Shown: positions 7,830 to 16,048, numbered from the stretch's first letter. The stretch is 24,135 bases of DNA from JAHEDH01 sp965364515 (GCA_965364515.1 CBDTXZ010000028.1:1-24135), one strand, 5' to 3'. Notes: a model not told the origin generated them from the letters alone. A program made the numbers and translations.

Positions 7830-7843
7830 TGGCGACGTCGCCA
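7830..7843. promoter_or_regulatory. 14-bp perfect palindrome in divergent intergenic region
   Basis: TGGCGACGTCGCCA is a perfect 14-bp palindrome near the middle of the roughly 285-base gap between the minus-strand RNase gene and the plus-strand ABC exporter gene. Its place between divergent genes suits an operator for either promoter. No clear -35/-10 pair was recognised nearby. The rest of the gap holds nothing I can identify. Confidence 0.35.
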
Positions 7844-7992
7844 ACACGGGTCGTATGTTGAGATGTGATGGACGACGGGTCCCGATCCGAATCGAGGAGG
7901 CGCTCCGCTCACGAGAGGAGTCGCGGATGCGGTCGCCGACGCCCCAGCCAGGTATTCGAAGGGGACCGAACGAGCCGGGAGGATCCGACGTG

Positions 7993-8721
7993 ATGAAGAC
8001 CGAGGCCACCCTGAAGACCGGGATCGAACTCCGAGGCGTCTCGAAGTCGTACCGGATGGGTTCGAGCGACGTTCGAGCGTTGACAGACGTCGATCTCGGC
8101 ATCGAGCCCGGACAGTTCGTGGTGATCCTGGGCCCGAGCGGGTCAGGGAAGACCACCCTGCTCAATCTGATCGGGGCCATCGACACCCCCACGTCCGGAT
8201 CGATCACGATCGGAGGGCTCGAGTTGGGAGACCTCGACGAGGCGGAACGAGCCGCCTACCGACGAACCGCCGTCGGATTCGTCTTCCAGTTCTTCAATCT
8301 GATCCCGACGTTGACCGCAGGCGAGAACGTCGAGCTGATCGCAGAGCTCACCGACAGCCACGGCGGTGAGCGCGCCAACGAGACGCTCGAGTGGGTCGGG
8401 TTGGCAGATCGGGTGGACCACTTCCCGTCACAACTGTCGGGCGGTGAGCAACAGCGCGTGGCGATCGCTCGCGCCCTGGCCAAACGCCCGCCACTGCTGC
8501 TCTGCGACGAACCGACCGGCGAACTGGACTTCGAAACCGGCCGATCGATTCTTGGCCTGCTCCGCAGACTGAACCGCCAGCATCGCCAGACCGTGCTGAT
8601 CGTGACCCACAACGCCGCCATCGGCGAGATGGCGGATCGTGTCATCAGATTGCACGCAGGAGCGATTTCCGACGACCGGCTGCTGAGCGATCCGATTGCT
8701 GCCGAGGAGTTGAACTGGTGA
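7993..8721 (+). CDS. LolD/MacB-type ABC transporter ATP-binding protein
   Basis: This is the ATPase of a MacB/LolCDE-like transporter, 242 residues long from the ATG at 7993. A GTG at 7990 is directly adjacent in frame. GGGAGGA at 7977-7983 supports either, with slightly better spacing to the GTG. Motifs are Walker A GPSGSGKTT (47-55), Q-loop FVFQFFNLIPTLT (96-108; this block is typical of the MacB/LolD group), signature LSGGEQQRVAIARAL (148-162), Walker B LLLCDEPTGELD (168-179) and H-loop VTHN with His206. The frame is open upstream to 7645, but that stretch is non-coding in character. The stop overlaps the GTG of the large FtsX-domain permease, so the two form one transporter. No periplasmic adaptor gene is adjacent, as expected for a Gram-positive-type cell. 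Confidence 0.93.
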   Translation: MKTEATLKTGIELRGVSKSYRMGSSDVRALTDVDLGIEPGQFVVILGPSGSGKTTLLNLIGAIDTPTSGSITIGGLELGDLDEAERAAYRRTAVGFVFQFFNLIPTLTAGENVELIAELTDSHGGERANETLEWVGLADRVDHFPSQLSGGEQQRVAIARALAKRPPLLLCDEPTGELDFETGRSILGLLRRLNRQHRQTVLIVTHNAAIGEMADRVIRLHAGAISDDRLLSDPIAAEELNW

Positions 8722-11054
8722 CCGTCCTCTCACGCAAACTCCTTCGCGACATCGGCCTCCAGAAGACCCAGTTCATCGCCGTTGCCGTCACGGTGTTCCT
8801 CGGCATCACCATGTTCGGAGCGTCCTATGACTCGTTCCAGAACCTGCAGACCTCCTACGACACGACTGCCACTCAGACCCGGTTCGCCAACCTGACCGTC
8901 CAGGGAGGAGACATCGCGAGCTTCGTGTCCTTCGCCGAGTCGCAGCCCGGGGTGGAGAGCATCGAGACCAGGACGGTCGTCGACGTCCCGTTCGACCTGT
9001 CCGAGACGAAGCTGTACGGCAGGGTCGTCGGGATCCCCGAAACATCCGAGGTCAATCTGCTGAGCCTGCAATCAGGGTCTGAACCGGCGGGTGGAGAGGT
9101 GGCGTTGGAAGCTCACCTCGCCGAGCACTTCGAGCTCCGCGCAGGTTCGACGATTTCGCTGCTGGGCCGAGACGGTTGGGTCGACGTGACGGTCTCGGGG
9201 GTCGCCGCCTCACCCGAGTACATCTGGCCGGCGAAGAGCCGACAAGAGGTACTCACGACTCCGGACAACTTCGGTGTCGTGTTCATGCCTGAAACGCATG
9301 CCCGTGAGCTGACTGGGCTCGACGATCCGAATCAAGCCGTGCTCTACTACACCGACGGCGAGCCGAACGACGCGCTGACGGCAACGCTCACCTCCGCCGC
9401 CTCCACCGCCGTCGAGGTGTACACCCGGGCGGACCAGCCGTCCAACTCTGCTTTGAAAGAGGACCTGACCGGCTTCGAAGAGCTCTCGGTGTTCTTCCCG
9501 ATCCTCTTCCTCACGGCCTCGGGAATGGCCGGATACGTGATGATCACCCGCCTCGTACAGGCCCAGCGGCCACAGATCGGGATCATGCTCGCCAACGGGT
9601 TCACCCGCCGGACGCTCCTCCGCCATTATCTCGGATACGGTCTCGTGCCGGGGGTCGCCGGGGCGGTCCCCGGAGCAATCGCCGGCAGCCTCCTCGCAAG
9701 GCTGATCACCGGCTACTACACAGACATCATCTCGGTCCCGGTGACGGTGGTGGAGACGCACCCAATGACCGTGGTCGTCGCCGTTGTTCTCGGAGTCGGA
9801 GCGTCATTGCTCGCCGCGCTCGGCCCCGCTCTCACGGCGTCCAGGATCACACCGGCAGAGTCGATGCGCGGCTTTGCACCCGTCGGTGGCGGACGACCGA
9901 GCATCATCGAGCGACTCGTCCCTGCCGTCGGAAGGCTGCCGATTCGCTGGCGAATGGGGCTTCGGGGGATCGAACGCAACCCGCGTCGAACGATCTCGAC
10001 AGTCCTCGGCGTGGTGCTCTCACTGGTGCTCGTACTCGTCTCCTGGGGGATGATCGACACGATTCAGCAGCTCATGGACCTCCAGTTCGACCGCATCGAA
10101 CAACAGGATGCTCGCGTCTACTTCGACGGACCGGTCGATGATTCGACGATTGTCGCACTCACCACCGTCGATGGCGTGGCCCGCGCCGAACGCTCTGCGC
10201 AGATCCCCGCCTCGGTGACATCGGGATCGGATGTGCTCTCCACCGCCGTGATCGTCCTCCCCGAAGACACGACCATGCACGGTTTCTTCGACGCACAACG
10301 CAATCCACTCGTCCTCGACCAACGCGGCGCTCTGGTTTCACAGGGCGTCCTCGACACGACCGGAGCAGTCGTGGGTGGTGATCTACACGTCACGGTTGCG
10401 GGCATGGGCAGCATCGACGTCCCGGTCGCGGGCGCCGTGGATGAGCCGCTCGGCTCGTTCGTGTACGTGACATTCGGCGAGGCTTCCCGATTGGCCGGGG
10501 TCCCCGTGCCGGCAACCGCCGCCCTCGTCTCCTACGACGGAACGGCCGAGGCCTCTGCGATCCGTCAGGCCGTCCTGGACCTCCCGGGCGTGGCCGCATT
10601 CGAGGACACCCAAGCCCTCGCCGAGATGATGAGAGGCTTCATGGGGCTGTTCTACGCATTCGTCGGCGTCATGCTGGCATTCGGAGCGGCCATGGCGTTC
10701 GCCCTCGTCTTCAACTCCATGACGGTGAACATCGCCGAGCGAACTCGAGAGGTGGGGACCCTGATGGCGGTGGGAGTGGACCGGTCGACCGTCTCGCGAC
10801 TGATCACCGTCGAGAACCTCGCAGTGGTGCTCATCGGAGTCCCGATCGGGCTCGTCGCCGGCTACTGGGTGTCGGCGGCTGCGCTCGCCTCGTTCGAATC
10901 CGACATGTTCCGGCTCACCCTGGACATGCGGCCGTCCACGCTCGCCCTGTCGGCATCGGCGATGGTTGTCGTGGCCTTCTTGTCCCAACGCCCCGGTTTG
11001 ACGGCCATCAGGCGAATGGATCTGACCCGCATCATCAAAGATCGCAGCTCGTAG
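8718..11054 (+). CDS. FtsX-domain ABC transporter permease (two-unit, large)
   Basis: This is the membrane subunit for the preceding ATPase, 778 residues, starting with GTG in a GTGA overlap. Eight hydrophobic segments are visible at about 17-36, 256-279, 305-330, 351-374, 425-446, 641-665, 701-722 and 742-756. Two large extracytoplasmic domains lie at about 40-250 and 450-635. This is the duplicated FtsX arrangement: each half has one segment, an outer domain, then three segments. The block NIAERTREVGTLMAVGV (671-687) is the typical cytoplasmic loop after the first segment of an FtsX domain, and QAQRPQIGIMLANGF (281-295) is its counterpart in the first half. Family members move lipids or lipoproteins, export peptides or macrolides, or act as mechanotransmitters. 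Which applies here is unknown. Confidence 0.92.
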   Translation: MTVLSRKLLRDIGLQKTQFIAVAVTVFLGITMFGASYDSFQNLQTSYDTTATQTRFANLTVQGGDIASFVSFAESQPGVESIETRTVVDVPFDLSETKLYGRVVGIPETSEVNLLSLQSGSEPAGGEVALEAHLAEHFELRAGSTISLLGRDGWVDVTVSGVAASPEYIWPAKSRQEVLTTPDNFGVVFMPETHARELTGLDDPNQAVLYYTDGEPNDALTATLTSAASTAVEVYTRADQPSNSALKEDLTGFEELSVFFPILFLTASGMAGYVMITRLVQAQRPQIGIMLANGFTRRTLLRHYLGYGLVPGVAGAVPGAIAGSLLARLITGYYTDIISVPVTVVETHPMTVVVAVVLGVGASLLAALGPALTASRITPAESMRGFAPVGGGRPSIIERLVPAVGRLPIRWRMGLRGIERNPRRTISTVLGVVLSLVLVLVSWGMIDTIQQLMDLQFDRIEQQDARVYFDGPVDDSTIVALTTVDGVARAERSAQIPASVTSGSDVLSTAVIVLPEDTTMHGFFDAQRNPLVLDQRGALVSQGVLDTTGAVVGGDLHVTVAGMGSIDVPVAGAVDEPLGSFVYVTFGEASRLAGVPVPATAALVSYDGTAEASAIRQAVLDLPGVAAFEDTQALAEMMRGFMGLFYAFVGVMLAFGAAMAFALVFNSMTVNIAERTREVGTLMAVGVDRSTVSRLITVENLAVVLIGVPIGLVAGYWVSAAALASFESDMFRLTLDMRPSTLALSASAMVVVAFLSQRPGLTAIRRMDLTRIIKDRSS

Positions 11055-11151
11055 CCGCCCAACGTCAGAGCTTCGGCTCGTGCGATGCCAGGCTCACTCC
11101 CACATCGTGGATGCGCCGCAGACATCCGCCTCGAGATGGGAAGGCATCCTG

Positions 11152-11274
11152 GTGACTCGCAGCCAGAGACCGCTCCACTGGCTGGGATTCCTCGGATTCG
11201 AGTTCCCGCCGTTCTTCGCCTTCATGCCGTTCTTCCTGTTCTTCCTCTATCTCCGCCAACCGCACCGGCGTTGA
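11152..11274 (+). CDS. Possible small Phe-rich membrane peptide (40 aa)
   Basis: From the GTG at 11152 a 40-residue frame runs to a TGA at 11272-11274. GGGAAGG at 11138-11144 lies seven bases before the start. The peptide begins VTRSQRPLHWLGFLG and contains PPFFAFMPFFLFFLYL, so one hydrophobic segment (about 11-34) is flanked by basic ends, ending RQPHRR. Ten of the 40 residues are Phe, all coded by TTC, and 33 of 40 third positions are G or C, in line with genes of this window. It follows the FtsX-type permease by about 100 bases on the same strand and could be an accessory peptide of that transporter. I do not recognise it. A Glu-rich frame on the opposite strand (11280-11065) is the alternative reading and has poorer codon use. 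Confidence 0.45.
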   Translation: MTRSQRPLHWLGFLGFEFPPFFAFMPFFLFFLYLRQPHRR

Positions 11275-11296
11275 GGACACCAGGGAACTGCTGACA

Positions 11297-12178
11297 TCAC
11301 GTCACCGCATCGGCGAGTGGAGTGAGTTCGGGCTCGACCTCCACGAGTCGAACGAGGACCTCGCGGAACGACGGGAGTGTGTCGAACACCGATTCGATGA
11401 TTTCGACTGCCTGTTGATGGCATCCGCTGCGCTGCAGGCCCACGGCGCGCCAGAAATCGACTTCGCCACCGTGACGGAATCGGGAGGTCTCCTCGAGGAG
11501 CTCGATCCCGCGCTCGATCTGACCGGCAGCGACCGCAGCATTCCCCTGCCGCAGGAATCGGTATGAGCGGTCGACCTCGATGAGCCGGCGGAGCTCACCG
11601 ACCGGGTCGACGTGGTCGGCGATGAGGATCTCTATACCCGGCTCATAGCCACCTGCGAGATCCGACGGGCCGGGTGCGATCTTGATGGCGGCGGATTGGC
11701 ATCCCCTCACGTCGCCACCCGCCCGCTCCGCAGCTTCCAGCGCGGTCACCATCCGTTCGGCCAAGGTGCCCTCGGCCTGTTCGAACGCCGTCGCCATCTC
11801 CGGTACGACACCGTCGTTGGCGAGCAGGTTGCCGAGGACGGCCCAGCTCTCGCCGACGACGTGGGCCGCATGTCGCATACAGCGAGACCCGGTGTGGACG
11901 GCGACCCGGCCATCGGCATCGATGAAGCCGACCTGGCGACGATCACTCTCGGGATCCATCTCCATCAGCACCCGGAGTGCGGTTGGAGCGTCGACGCCTG
12001 CCGCCATGATGTCGAGACCTCGCCAGCCATATGACGGATCGGTCATCGCCTGGGTGGCGATGGCTCCGACGCCGAAGCGCACCCACGGCGCAGTGCGGCC
12101 GACGTTGAACCAGTGCGATTGCACCCCCACTCCATACGCACCCGATTCGGGATCGAAAGCCACCACCGAGTAGGTCAT
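11297..12178 (-). CDS. DUF1028 family protein (Ntn-hydrolase-like) with TPR-like C-terminus
   Basis: The 293-residue product matches the DUF1028 family, whose members are placed with Ntn-type hydrolases and are often found beside peptide ABC transporters; no reaction is established. The N-terminus MTYSVVAFDPESGAYGVGVQ is typical, followed by GVGAIATQAMTDPSYGWRGLDIMAAG (36-61) and RGCQSAAIKI (158-167). If Met1 is removed, Thr2 would be an exposed candidate nucleophile. Residues about 196-270 are helical and TPR-like (AAGQIERGIELLEET and the FWRAVGLQRSG block). The ATG at 12178 was chosen because the family similarity begins there; 40 further codons are open upstream but overlap the ATPase gene. 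It follows the DppF-like gene by 22 bases and is the last gene of the importer unit. Confidence 0.9.
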   Translation of the reverse strand: MTYSVVAFDPESGAYGVGVQSHWFNVGRTAPWVRFGVGAIATQAMTDPSYGWRGLDIMAAGVDAPTALRVLMEMDPESDRRQVGFIDADGRVAVHTGSRCMRHAAHVVGESWAVLGNLLANDGVVPEMATAFEQAEGTLAERMVTALEAAERAGGDVRGCQSAAIKIAPGPSDLAGGYEPGIEILIADHVDPVGELRRLIEVDRSYRFLRQGNAAVAAGQIERGIELLEETSRFRHGGEVDFWRAVGLQRSGCHQQAVEIIESVFDTLPSFREVLVRLVEVEPELTPLADAVT

Positions 12179-12200
12179 TCGGGCGATCGTAGGTCGCGAG

Positions 12201-13193
12201 TCACCCGTTGAAGCGATCGTCGTACAGATGACAGGCAACCAGGCGGCCGTCGACCTCACCGAGTTCGGGATCCTCCGACGGACAGGGCTCGAAGGCATGC
12301 CTGCACCTGGTGCGGAAGTTGCACCCCGACGGTGGGTTCAGCGGTGACGGCACATCCCCTTCGAGGAGGATCCGCCGGCGCTGCCGCTCGACCTTCGGGT
12401 CGGGGATGGGTACGGCGGACAGGAGAGCCTCGCTGTAGGGGTGCTTGGGGTTCTCGTACAGCGAGACCCGGTCGGCCACCTCGACCACCCGGCCCAGGTA
12501 CATGACGGCCACCCGGTCCGAGAAATGCTGCACGGCGGCGAGGTCGTGCGCGATGAACAGATACGTGAGGTCGAGCTCTGCCTGGAGGTCTTCGAGCAGA
12601 TTCATGACCTGCGCCTGGATGGAAACGTCCAGCGCGGCGATGGGCTCGTCACAGACGATGAAGTCCGGCTCGGTGGCCAACGCCCGGGCGATCCCGATTC
12701 GTTGACGCTGACCGCCCGAGAACTCGTGAGGGAACCGGTTCCGATGGTCCGGGTTGAGGCCGACTCGCTCCAACAGACTGCTGATCCGGTCGGCGCGCTG
12801 TGCTCGGCCCTGATGGAGGCCGTGGATGTCGAGCGGCTCTCCGACGATGTCGCCGATCGACATCCGCGGGTCGAGCGACGCAAATGGGTCCTGGAAGATC
12901 ATCGAGACCCGGCGACGCAGCCGTCGGAGCTCTTCCTTCCCGAGCTCTCTCACGGAGATCCCGTCGAACACGACGCTGCCTCCGGTGGGCTCCACGAGCC
13001 GAAGTATCGACATGCCTGTGGTCGTCTTGCCACATCCGGATTCGCCGACCAGCCCCAGGGTCTCGCCTCGGGCGACCGTCAGATCGACACCGTCGACGGC
13101 CTTCACGGAGCCGACCTGCCTTCGCCTGACCCCGGTCCCGTACACCGGGAAATGGACCTCGAGCCCGTTCACCTGGAGGAGCGGATCACTCAT
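12201..13193 (-). CDS. Oligopeptide/dipeptide ABC transporter ATPase (OppF/DppF type)
   Basis: This is the second ATPase of the peptide importer, 330 residues. Motifs are Walker A GESGCGKTT (50-58), Q-loop MIFQDPFASLDPR (98-110), signature FSGGQRQR (158-165), Walker B FIVCDEPIAALD (178-189) and H-loop His216 in FIAHD. The C-terminal oligopeptide-transporter domain carries HPYSEALLSAVP (251-262) and Cys residues at 291, 297, 304 and 321. These match the positions that bind an iron-sulfur cluster in structurally studied Dpp/Opp ATPases. The ATG at 13193 overlaps the end of the OppD-type gene by eight bases, with a GGAG upstream. The protein works with the adjacent OppD-type ATPase as a heterodimer under the two permeases. 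DppF and OppF cannot be told apart by sight. Confidence 0.95.
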   Translation of the reverse strand: MSDPLLQVNGLEVHFPVYGTGVRRRQVGSVKAVDGVDLTVARGETLGLVGESGCGKTTTGMSILRLVEPTGGSVVFDGISVRELGKEELRRLRRRVSMIFQDPFASLDPRMSIGDIVGEPLDIHGLHQGRAQRADRISSLLERVGLNPDHRNRFPHEFSGGQRQRIGIARALATEPDFIVCDEPIAALDVSIQAQVMNLLEDLQAELDLTYLFIAHDLAAVQHFSDRVAVMYLGRVVEVADRVSLYENPKHPYSEALLSAVPIPDPKVERQRRRILLEGDVPSPLNPPSGCNFRTRCRHAFEPCPSEDPELGEVDGRLVACHLYDDRFNG

Positions 13194-14169
13194 ACAGCTC
13201 CTCGGGGTCGAAGTGGCACGCGACCCGATGCCCTTCCATCGGTTCCCTCAGTTCGGGACGCTCGTTGTGGCATCGTTCGACGGCGTACTGGCAGCGAGGA
13301 GCGAACGGGCAACCGGTGGGCATCTTGAGTGGGTCTGGTGGGAGTCCGGCGATGGCGGTCAGCCGGTCCGGTCGATCGGTTCCCGGTCTCGGCAGGCTGG
13401 CGATCAGTGCTCTGGTGTACGGGTGGCGGCGCTTCTCGAACAGCGCATCGACCGACGCCTCCTCCATGATCCGGCCGCCGTACAGGACGATCACGCGGTC
13501 GGCGATGCCCGCCACCACGCCGAGATCGTGGGTGATCCAGATCAAGCCCATCCCGAACTCGGTCTGGAGATCGTCGAGCTCTTCGATGATCTGGGCCTGG
13601 GTGGTCACGTCCAGTGCGGTGGTGGCCTCGTCGGCGATGAGCAGCTCGGGGCGACACGAGATGCCCATTGCGATCATCACTCGCTGGCGCATACCGCCGG
13701 AGAACTGGTGGGGATAGTCGTCGATGCGGTCGGCCGCAGACGGGATGCCGACGAGATCCAAGAGCTCGATGGCTCGTGCCCTCGCCGCCTCGCCTTTCAG
13801 CCCCATGTGCAGCTCAATCGGCTCGACGAGCTGGAAACCGACCGTGCGAACCGGATTGAGCGACGTCATGGGATCCTGAAAGATCACTGCGATCTCGTTC
13901 CCACGGACCTTGCGGATTGAGGCCTCGTCCATCGACAGCAGGTCGGCTCCTTTGAATCTCGCCGCGCCACCCACACGGGCGGGCGGCATCGGGAGGAGTT
14001 GCAGCAACGCGAGCGAGGAGACCGACTTGCCCGAGCCGGACTCGCCTACCAACGCAACCGTCTCGCCGGCATCGACGTGATAGGAGATGCCGTTGACGAC
14101 CTCCGCAACGCCGGTCCGGGTTCCGAAGCGAACATCGAGTCCTTCTACATCGAGCAGCGGCTCGGTCAT
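13186..14169 (-). CDS. Oligopeptide/dipeptide ABC transporter ATPase (OppD/DppD type)
   Basis: This is the first ATPase of the peptide importer, 327 residues from the ATG at 14169. The frame is open to 14343, but the extra residues lie in the permease gene and resemble nothing. Motifs are Walker A GESGSGKSV (42-50), Q-loop VIFQDPMTSLNP (95-106), signature FSGGMRQR (156-163), Walker B LLIADEATTALD (176-187) and H-loop His214 in WITHD. The Walker B Pro that normally follows the Glu is Ala here (ADEATTALD in place of ADEPTTALD), a mild deviation that leaves the catalytic Glu. The C-terminal domain has Cys287, 293, 300 and 318, which suit the iron-sulfur site of this family. Its start overlaps the permease stop (ATGA), and its end overlaps the OppF-type start. 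Confidence 0.95.
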   Translation of the reverse strand: MTEPLLDVEGLDVRFGTRTGVAEVVNGISYHVDAGETVALVGESGSGKSVSSLALLQLLPMPPARVGGAARFKGADLLSMDEASIRKVRGNEIAVIFQDPMTSLNPVRTVGFQLVEPIELHMGLKGEAARARAIELLDLVGIPSAADRIDDYPHQFSGGMRQRVMIAMGISCRPELLIADEATTALDVTTQAQIIEELDDLQTEFGMGLIWITHDLGVVAGIADRVIVLYGGRIMEEASVDALFEKRRHPYTRALIASLPRPGTDRPDRLTAIAGLPPDPLKMPTGCPFAPRCQYAVERCHNERPELREPMEGHRVACHFDPEELYE

Positions 14170-15074
14170 GCCGAACCCCTCGACTCGATGACCGAGCGTT
14201 GCTGTGGATCCAGGGCGTCGCGAAGCCCGTCGCCGACGAAGTTGAACGACATCACGGTGAGCAGGATCGCCAGACCCGGGAAGATCGCCATCCACGGGGC
14301 GTCCTGGAAGAAGGACCTGCCATCGGCGAGCATGCGACCCCATGCCGGGTCGGGAGGCTGCACGCCGAGGCCCAGGAACGACAGCGCAGCCTCCGACAGG
14401 ATCGCAAAGGCGAGACTCAGTGACGTCTGGACGATGATCGGGGCCACAACGTTGGGAAGGATGTGCGTCCTGAGGATCCTCCCGTCCGTGGCACCGAGCG
14501 ACCGGGCTGCCGTCACGAACACCTGGTTCTTGATCCCCAACACCGAGCCGCGGGTGATGCGCGCGAAGATCGGCGTGTAGACGATGCCGATGGCGACCAT
14601 GGCATTGCCCACCCCGGGACCGAGCACGGCGAGGATGGCGATCGCCAGCAGGATCGCCGGGAACGAGAACAGCACGTCCATCACCCGCATGAGGAACGAG
14701 TCGATCGCTCCCCCGTAGTACCCGGAGACGAGCCCGATCGGGACTCCGATGACGAGGGCGATCCCGACGGCGATGAATCCGACCCGCAAGGAGACCCTGG
14801 CTGCGATCACGACGCGACTGAAGATGTCCCGCCCGAGTTCGTCGGTGCCGAAGAGATACTCGGACGACGGCGGGGAGAAGCGGTCGGCGATGTTCACGTC
14901 GTTGATGTCATATGGAGCGATCAGGGGCGCGAAGATCGCAACGATGGTGAGCAGGGCGAGGACCACGAGTCCGGCCACTGCGAGACGGTTCCTGAGGACC
15001 GTCTCGACGGTCGCACGCAACCGAGATCGGTGCTCGACGATCGGCTCGCCGGCATCGTGTGCGATGTCAGTCAT
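14166..15074 (-). CDS. Peptide ABC transporter permease (DppC/OppC type)
   Basis: This is the second permease of the importer, 302 residues. It has a short cytoplasmic N-terminus with basic residues, a first membrane segment at about 31-53, and the OppC N-terminal block FGTDELGRDIFSR (75-87). Five more segments lie in the transport domain, for example at about 98-118, 129-150, 155-172, 211-232 and 261-281. The EAA loop that docks on the ATPases is VFVTAARSLGATDGRILRTH (185-204). LSEAALSFLGLGVQPPDPAWGRML (226-249) is a further family block. The ATG at 15074 lies inside the end of the preceding permease gene (8-base overlap), and the stop overlaps the OppD-type start. Substrates are probably peptides, although relatives also move nickel or sugars. 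Confidence 0.95.
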   Translation of the reverse strand: MTDIAHDAGEPIVEHRSRLRATVETVLRNRLAVAGLVVLALLTIVAIFAPLIAPYDINDVNIADRFSPPSSEYLFGTDELGRDIFSRVVIAARVSLRVGFIAVGIALVIGVPIGLVSGYYGGAIDSFLMRVMDVLFSFPAILLAIAILAVLGPGVGNAMVAIGIVYTPIFARITRGSVLGIKNQVFVTAARSLGATDGRILRTHILPNVVAPIIVQTSLSLAFAILSEAALSFLGLGVQPPDPAWGRMLADGRSFFQDAPWMAIFPGLAILLTVMSFNFVGDGLRDALDPQQRSVIESRGSA

Positions 15075-16011
15075 ATCGGATCCTCGGGTCGAGCCAGCCG
15101 TACACGATGTCGACGATCAGGTTGATGAGCAGGAACATGAAGGCCACGTAGAGAACCGACCCTTGCAGCACGGTGAAGTCCCGGTCCTGGACGGCCAGAA
15201 GGGCGAGACGGCCCAACCCGGGCCAGGCGAAGATCACCTCGACGACGATCACACCGCCCAACAGGAACCCGAGTTGCAGGCCGACAACGGTGACGATCGG
15301 GATCCAGGCGTTCGGAAGCACGTGGTCGCGGATGACCTTCCACCTCGACAGGCCTTTCGCCCGGGCCGTTCTGATGTAGTCCTGGTTCAGCGACTCGAGG
15401 ACGGACGAGCGAACGAAGCGGAAGATGATCGAACCCGACACGAGTCCGACGGAGAGTGCGGGAAGGACGAGGTGGGCGAGCCAGTCGAGCGGGTCCTCGC
15501 TCAACGGCGTGTAGCCGGAGGGTGGCAGCCATCCCAACGTGAGGGAGAACAACAGGATGTACATGATGCCTGCCCAGAAATCGGGGACCGACACGCCGAT
15601 CTGACTCGCCGTGGTCGAGATGTAGTCCAGGGCCGAGCCCTGACGGAGGGCCGCGAGGATGCCGAGCGGGATCGCCACGATGAGGGCGATGACGAGCGCT
15701 GCGCCGGCGAGTGTGAGCGTGGCGGGGAGACGCTCGAGCACCATCTCGGTCACGGGCCTGCCTGAGCGGAAGCTGACCCCGAGATCTCCTGTGACGGCGT
15801 TCCCGAGCCAGGAGAGGTATTGGGTGAGGAGTGGTTGATCGAGGCCGTTGCGGGCGCGCAGTGCCTCGTAGATGTCTGGATCGAATCTGGTGCCGAGGGC
15901 GATGCGCACGGGATCACCGGGTACGAGGTGGATGAGTGCGAACACGACGATGCTGACGCCGAGCAGCGCCAACAGCATCTGTCCGACACGGCGGACCAGG
16001 AACCCGGTCAT
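15067..16011 (-). CDS. Peptide ABC transporter permease (DppB/OppB type)
   Basis: This is the first permease of the importer, 314 residues, of usual length. The N-terminus MTGFLVRRVGQMLLALLGVS leads into the first membrane segment (about 10-30). It is followed by the OppB-type blocks LVPGDPVRIALG (29-40) and RNGLDQPLLTQYLSWLGNAVTGDLGVSF (54-81). Five further segments lie at about 100-121, 139-159, 181-198, 237-259 and 285-305. The EAA loop is DYIRTARAKGLSRWKVIRDH (211-230). A hairpin whose last base is the A of the ATG covers the region just before the start, including a candidate AGGGG. Expression may therefore be lower than that of the upstream binding protein. The stop region overlaps the DppC-type start. 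Confidence 0.95.
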   Translation of the reverse strand: MTGFLVRRVGQMLLALLGVSIVVFALIHLVPGDPVRIALGTRFDPDIYEALRARNGLDQPLLTQYLSWLGNAVTGDLGVSFRSGRPVTEMVLERLPATLTLAGAALVIALIVAIPLGILAALRQGSALDYISTTASQIGVSVPDFWAGIMYILLFSLTLGWLPPSGYTPLSEDPLDWLAHLVLPALSVGLVSGSIIFRFVRSSVLESLNQDYIRTARAKGLSRWKVIRDHVLPNAWIPIVTVVGLQLGFLLGGVIVVEVIFAWPGLGRLALLAVQDRDFTVLQGSVLYVAFMFLLINLIVDIVYGWLDPRIRYD

Positions 16012-16030
16012 CGCAGGGTCACCCCTGCGA
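16011..16030 (-). promoter_or_regulatory. Intercistronic hairpin abutting the DppB-type start codon
   Basis: TCGCAGGG at 16011-16018 and CCCTGCGA at 16023-16030 form a perfect 8-bp stem with a 4-base loop. It fills much of the 37-base gap between the binding-protein stop and the permease start. On the minus strand its last base is the A of the permease ATG, and the candidate AGGGG ribosome site is inside the stem-loop. In other importers, hairpins after the binding-protein gene protect its mRNA and lower permease output. Confidence 0.6.
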
Positions 16031-16048
16031 CGACCGGGCTGGGGTTGT

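Noticed and set aside
7645..7989. Upstream open extension of the LolD/MacB-type ATPase frame
   Set aside because: The sequence is low in recognisable protein character and crosses the RNase start. GGGAGGA at 7977-7983 supports the start near 7990.
7707..8207. Long upstream open extension of the beta-CASP RNase frame on the minus strand
   Set aside because: It is antisense to the Walker A region of the ABC ATPase and lacks family similarity. A strong GGAGG marks the ATG at 7706.
11068..11079. GAGC-TTCG-GCTC tetraloop hairpin after the FtsX-type permease
   Set aside because: The stem is only 4 bp and there is no T-run, too weak to call a terminator.
11065..11280. Glu-rich 71-codon minus-strand frame after the DUF1028 gene
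   Set aside because: GAA outnumbers GAG, unlike neighbouring genes, and no ribosome site is seen. The plus-strand Phe-rich frame has better codon use.
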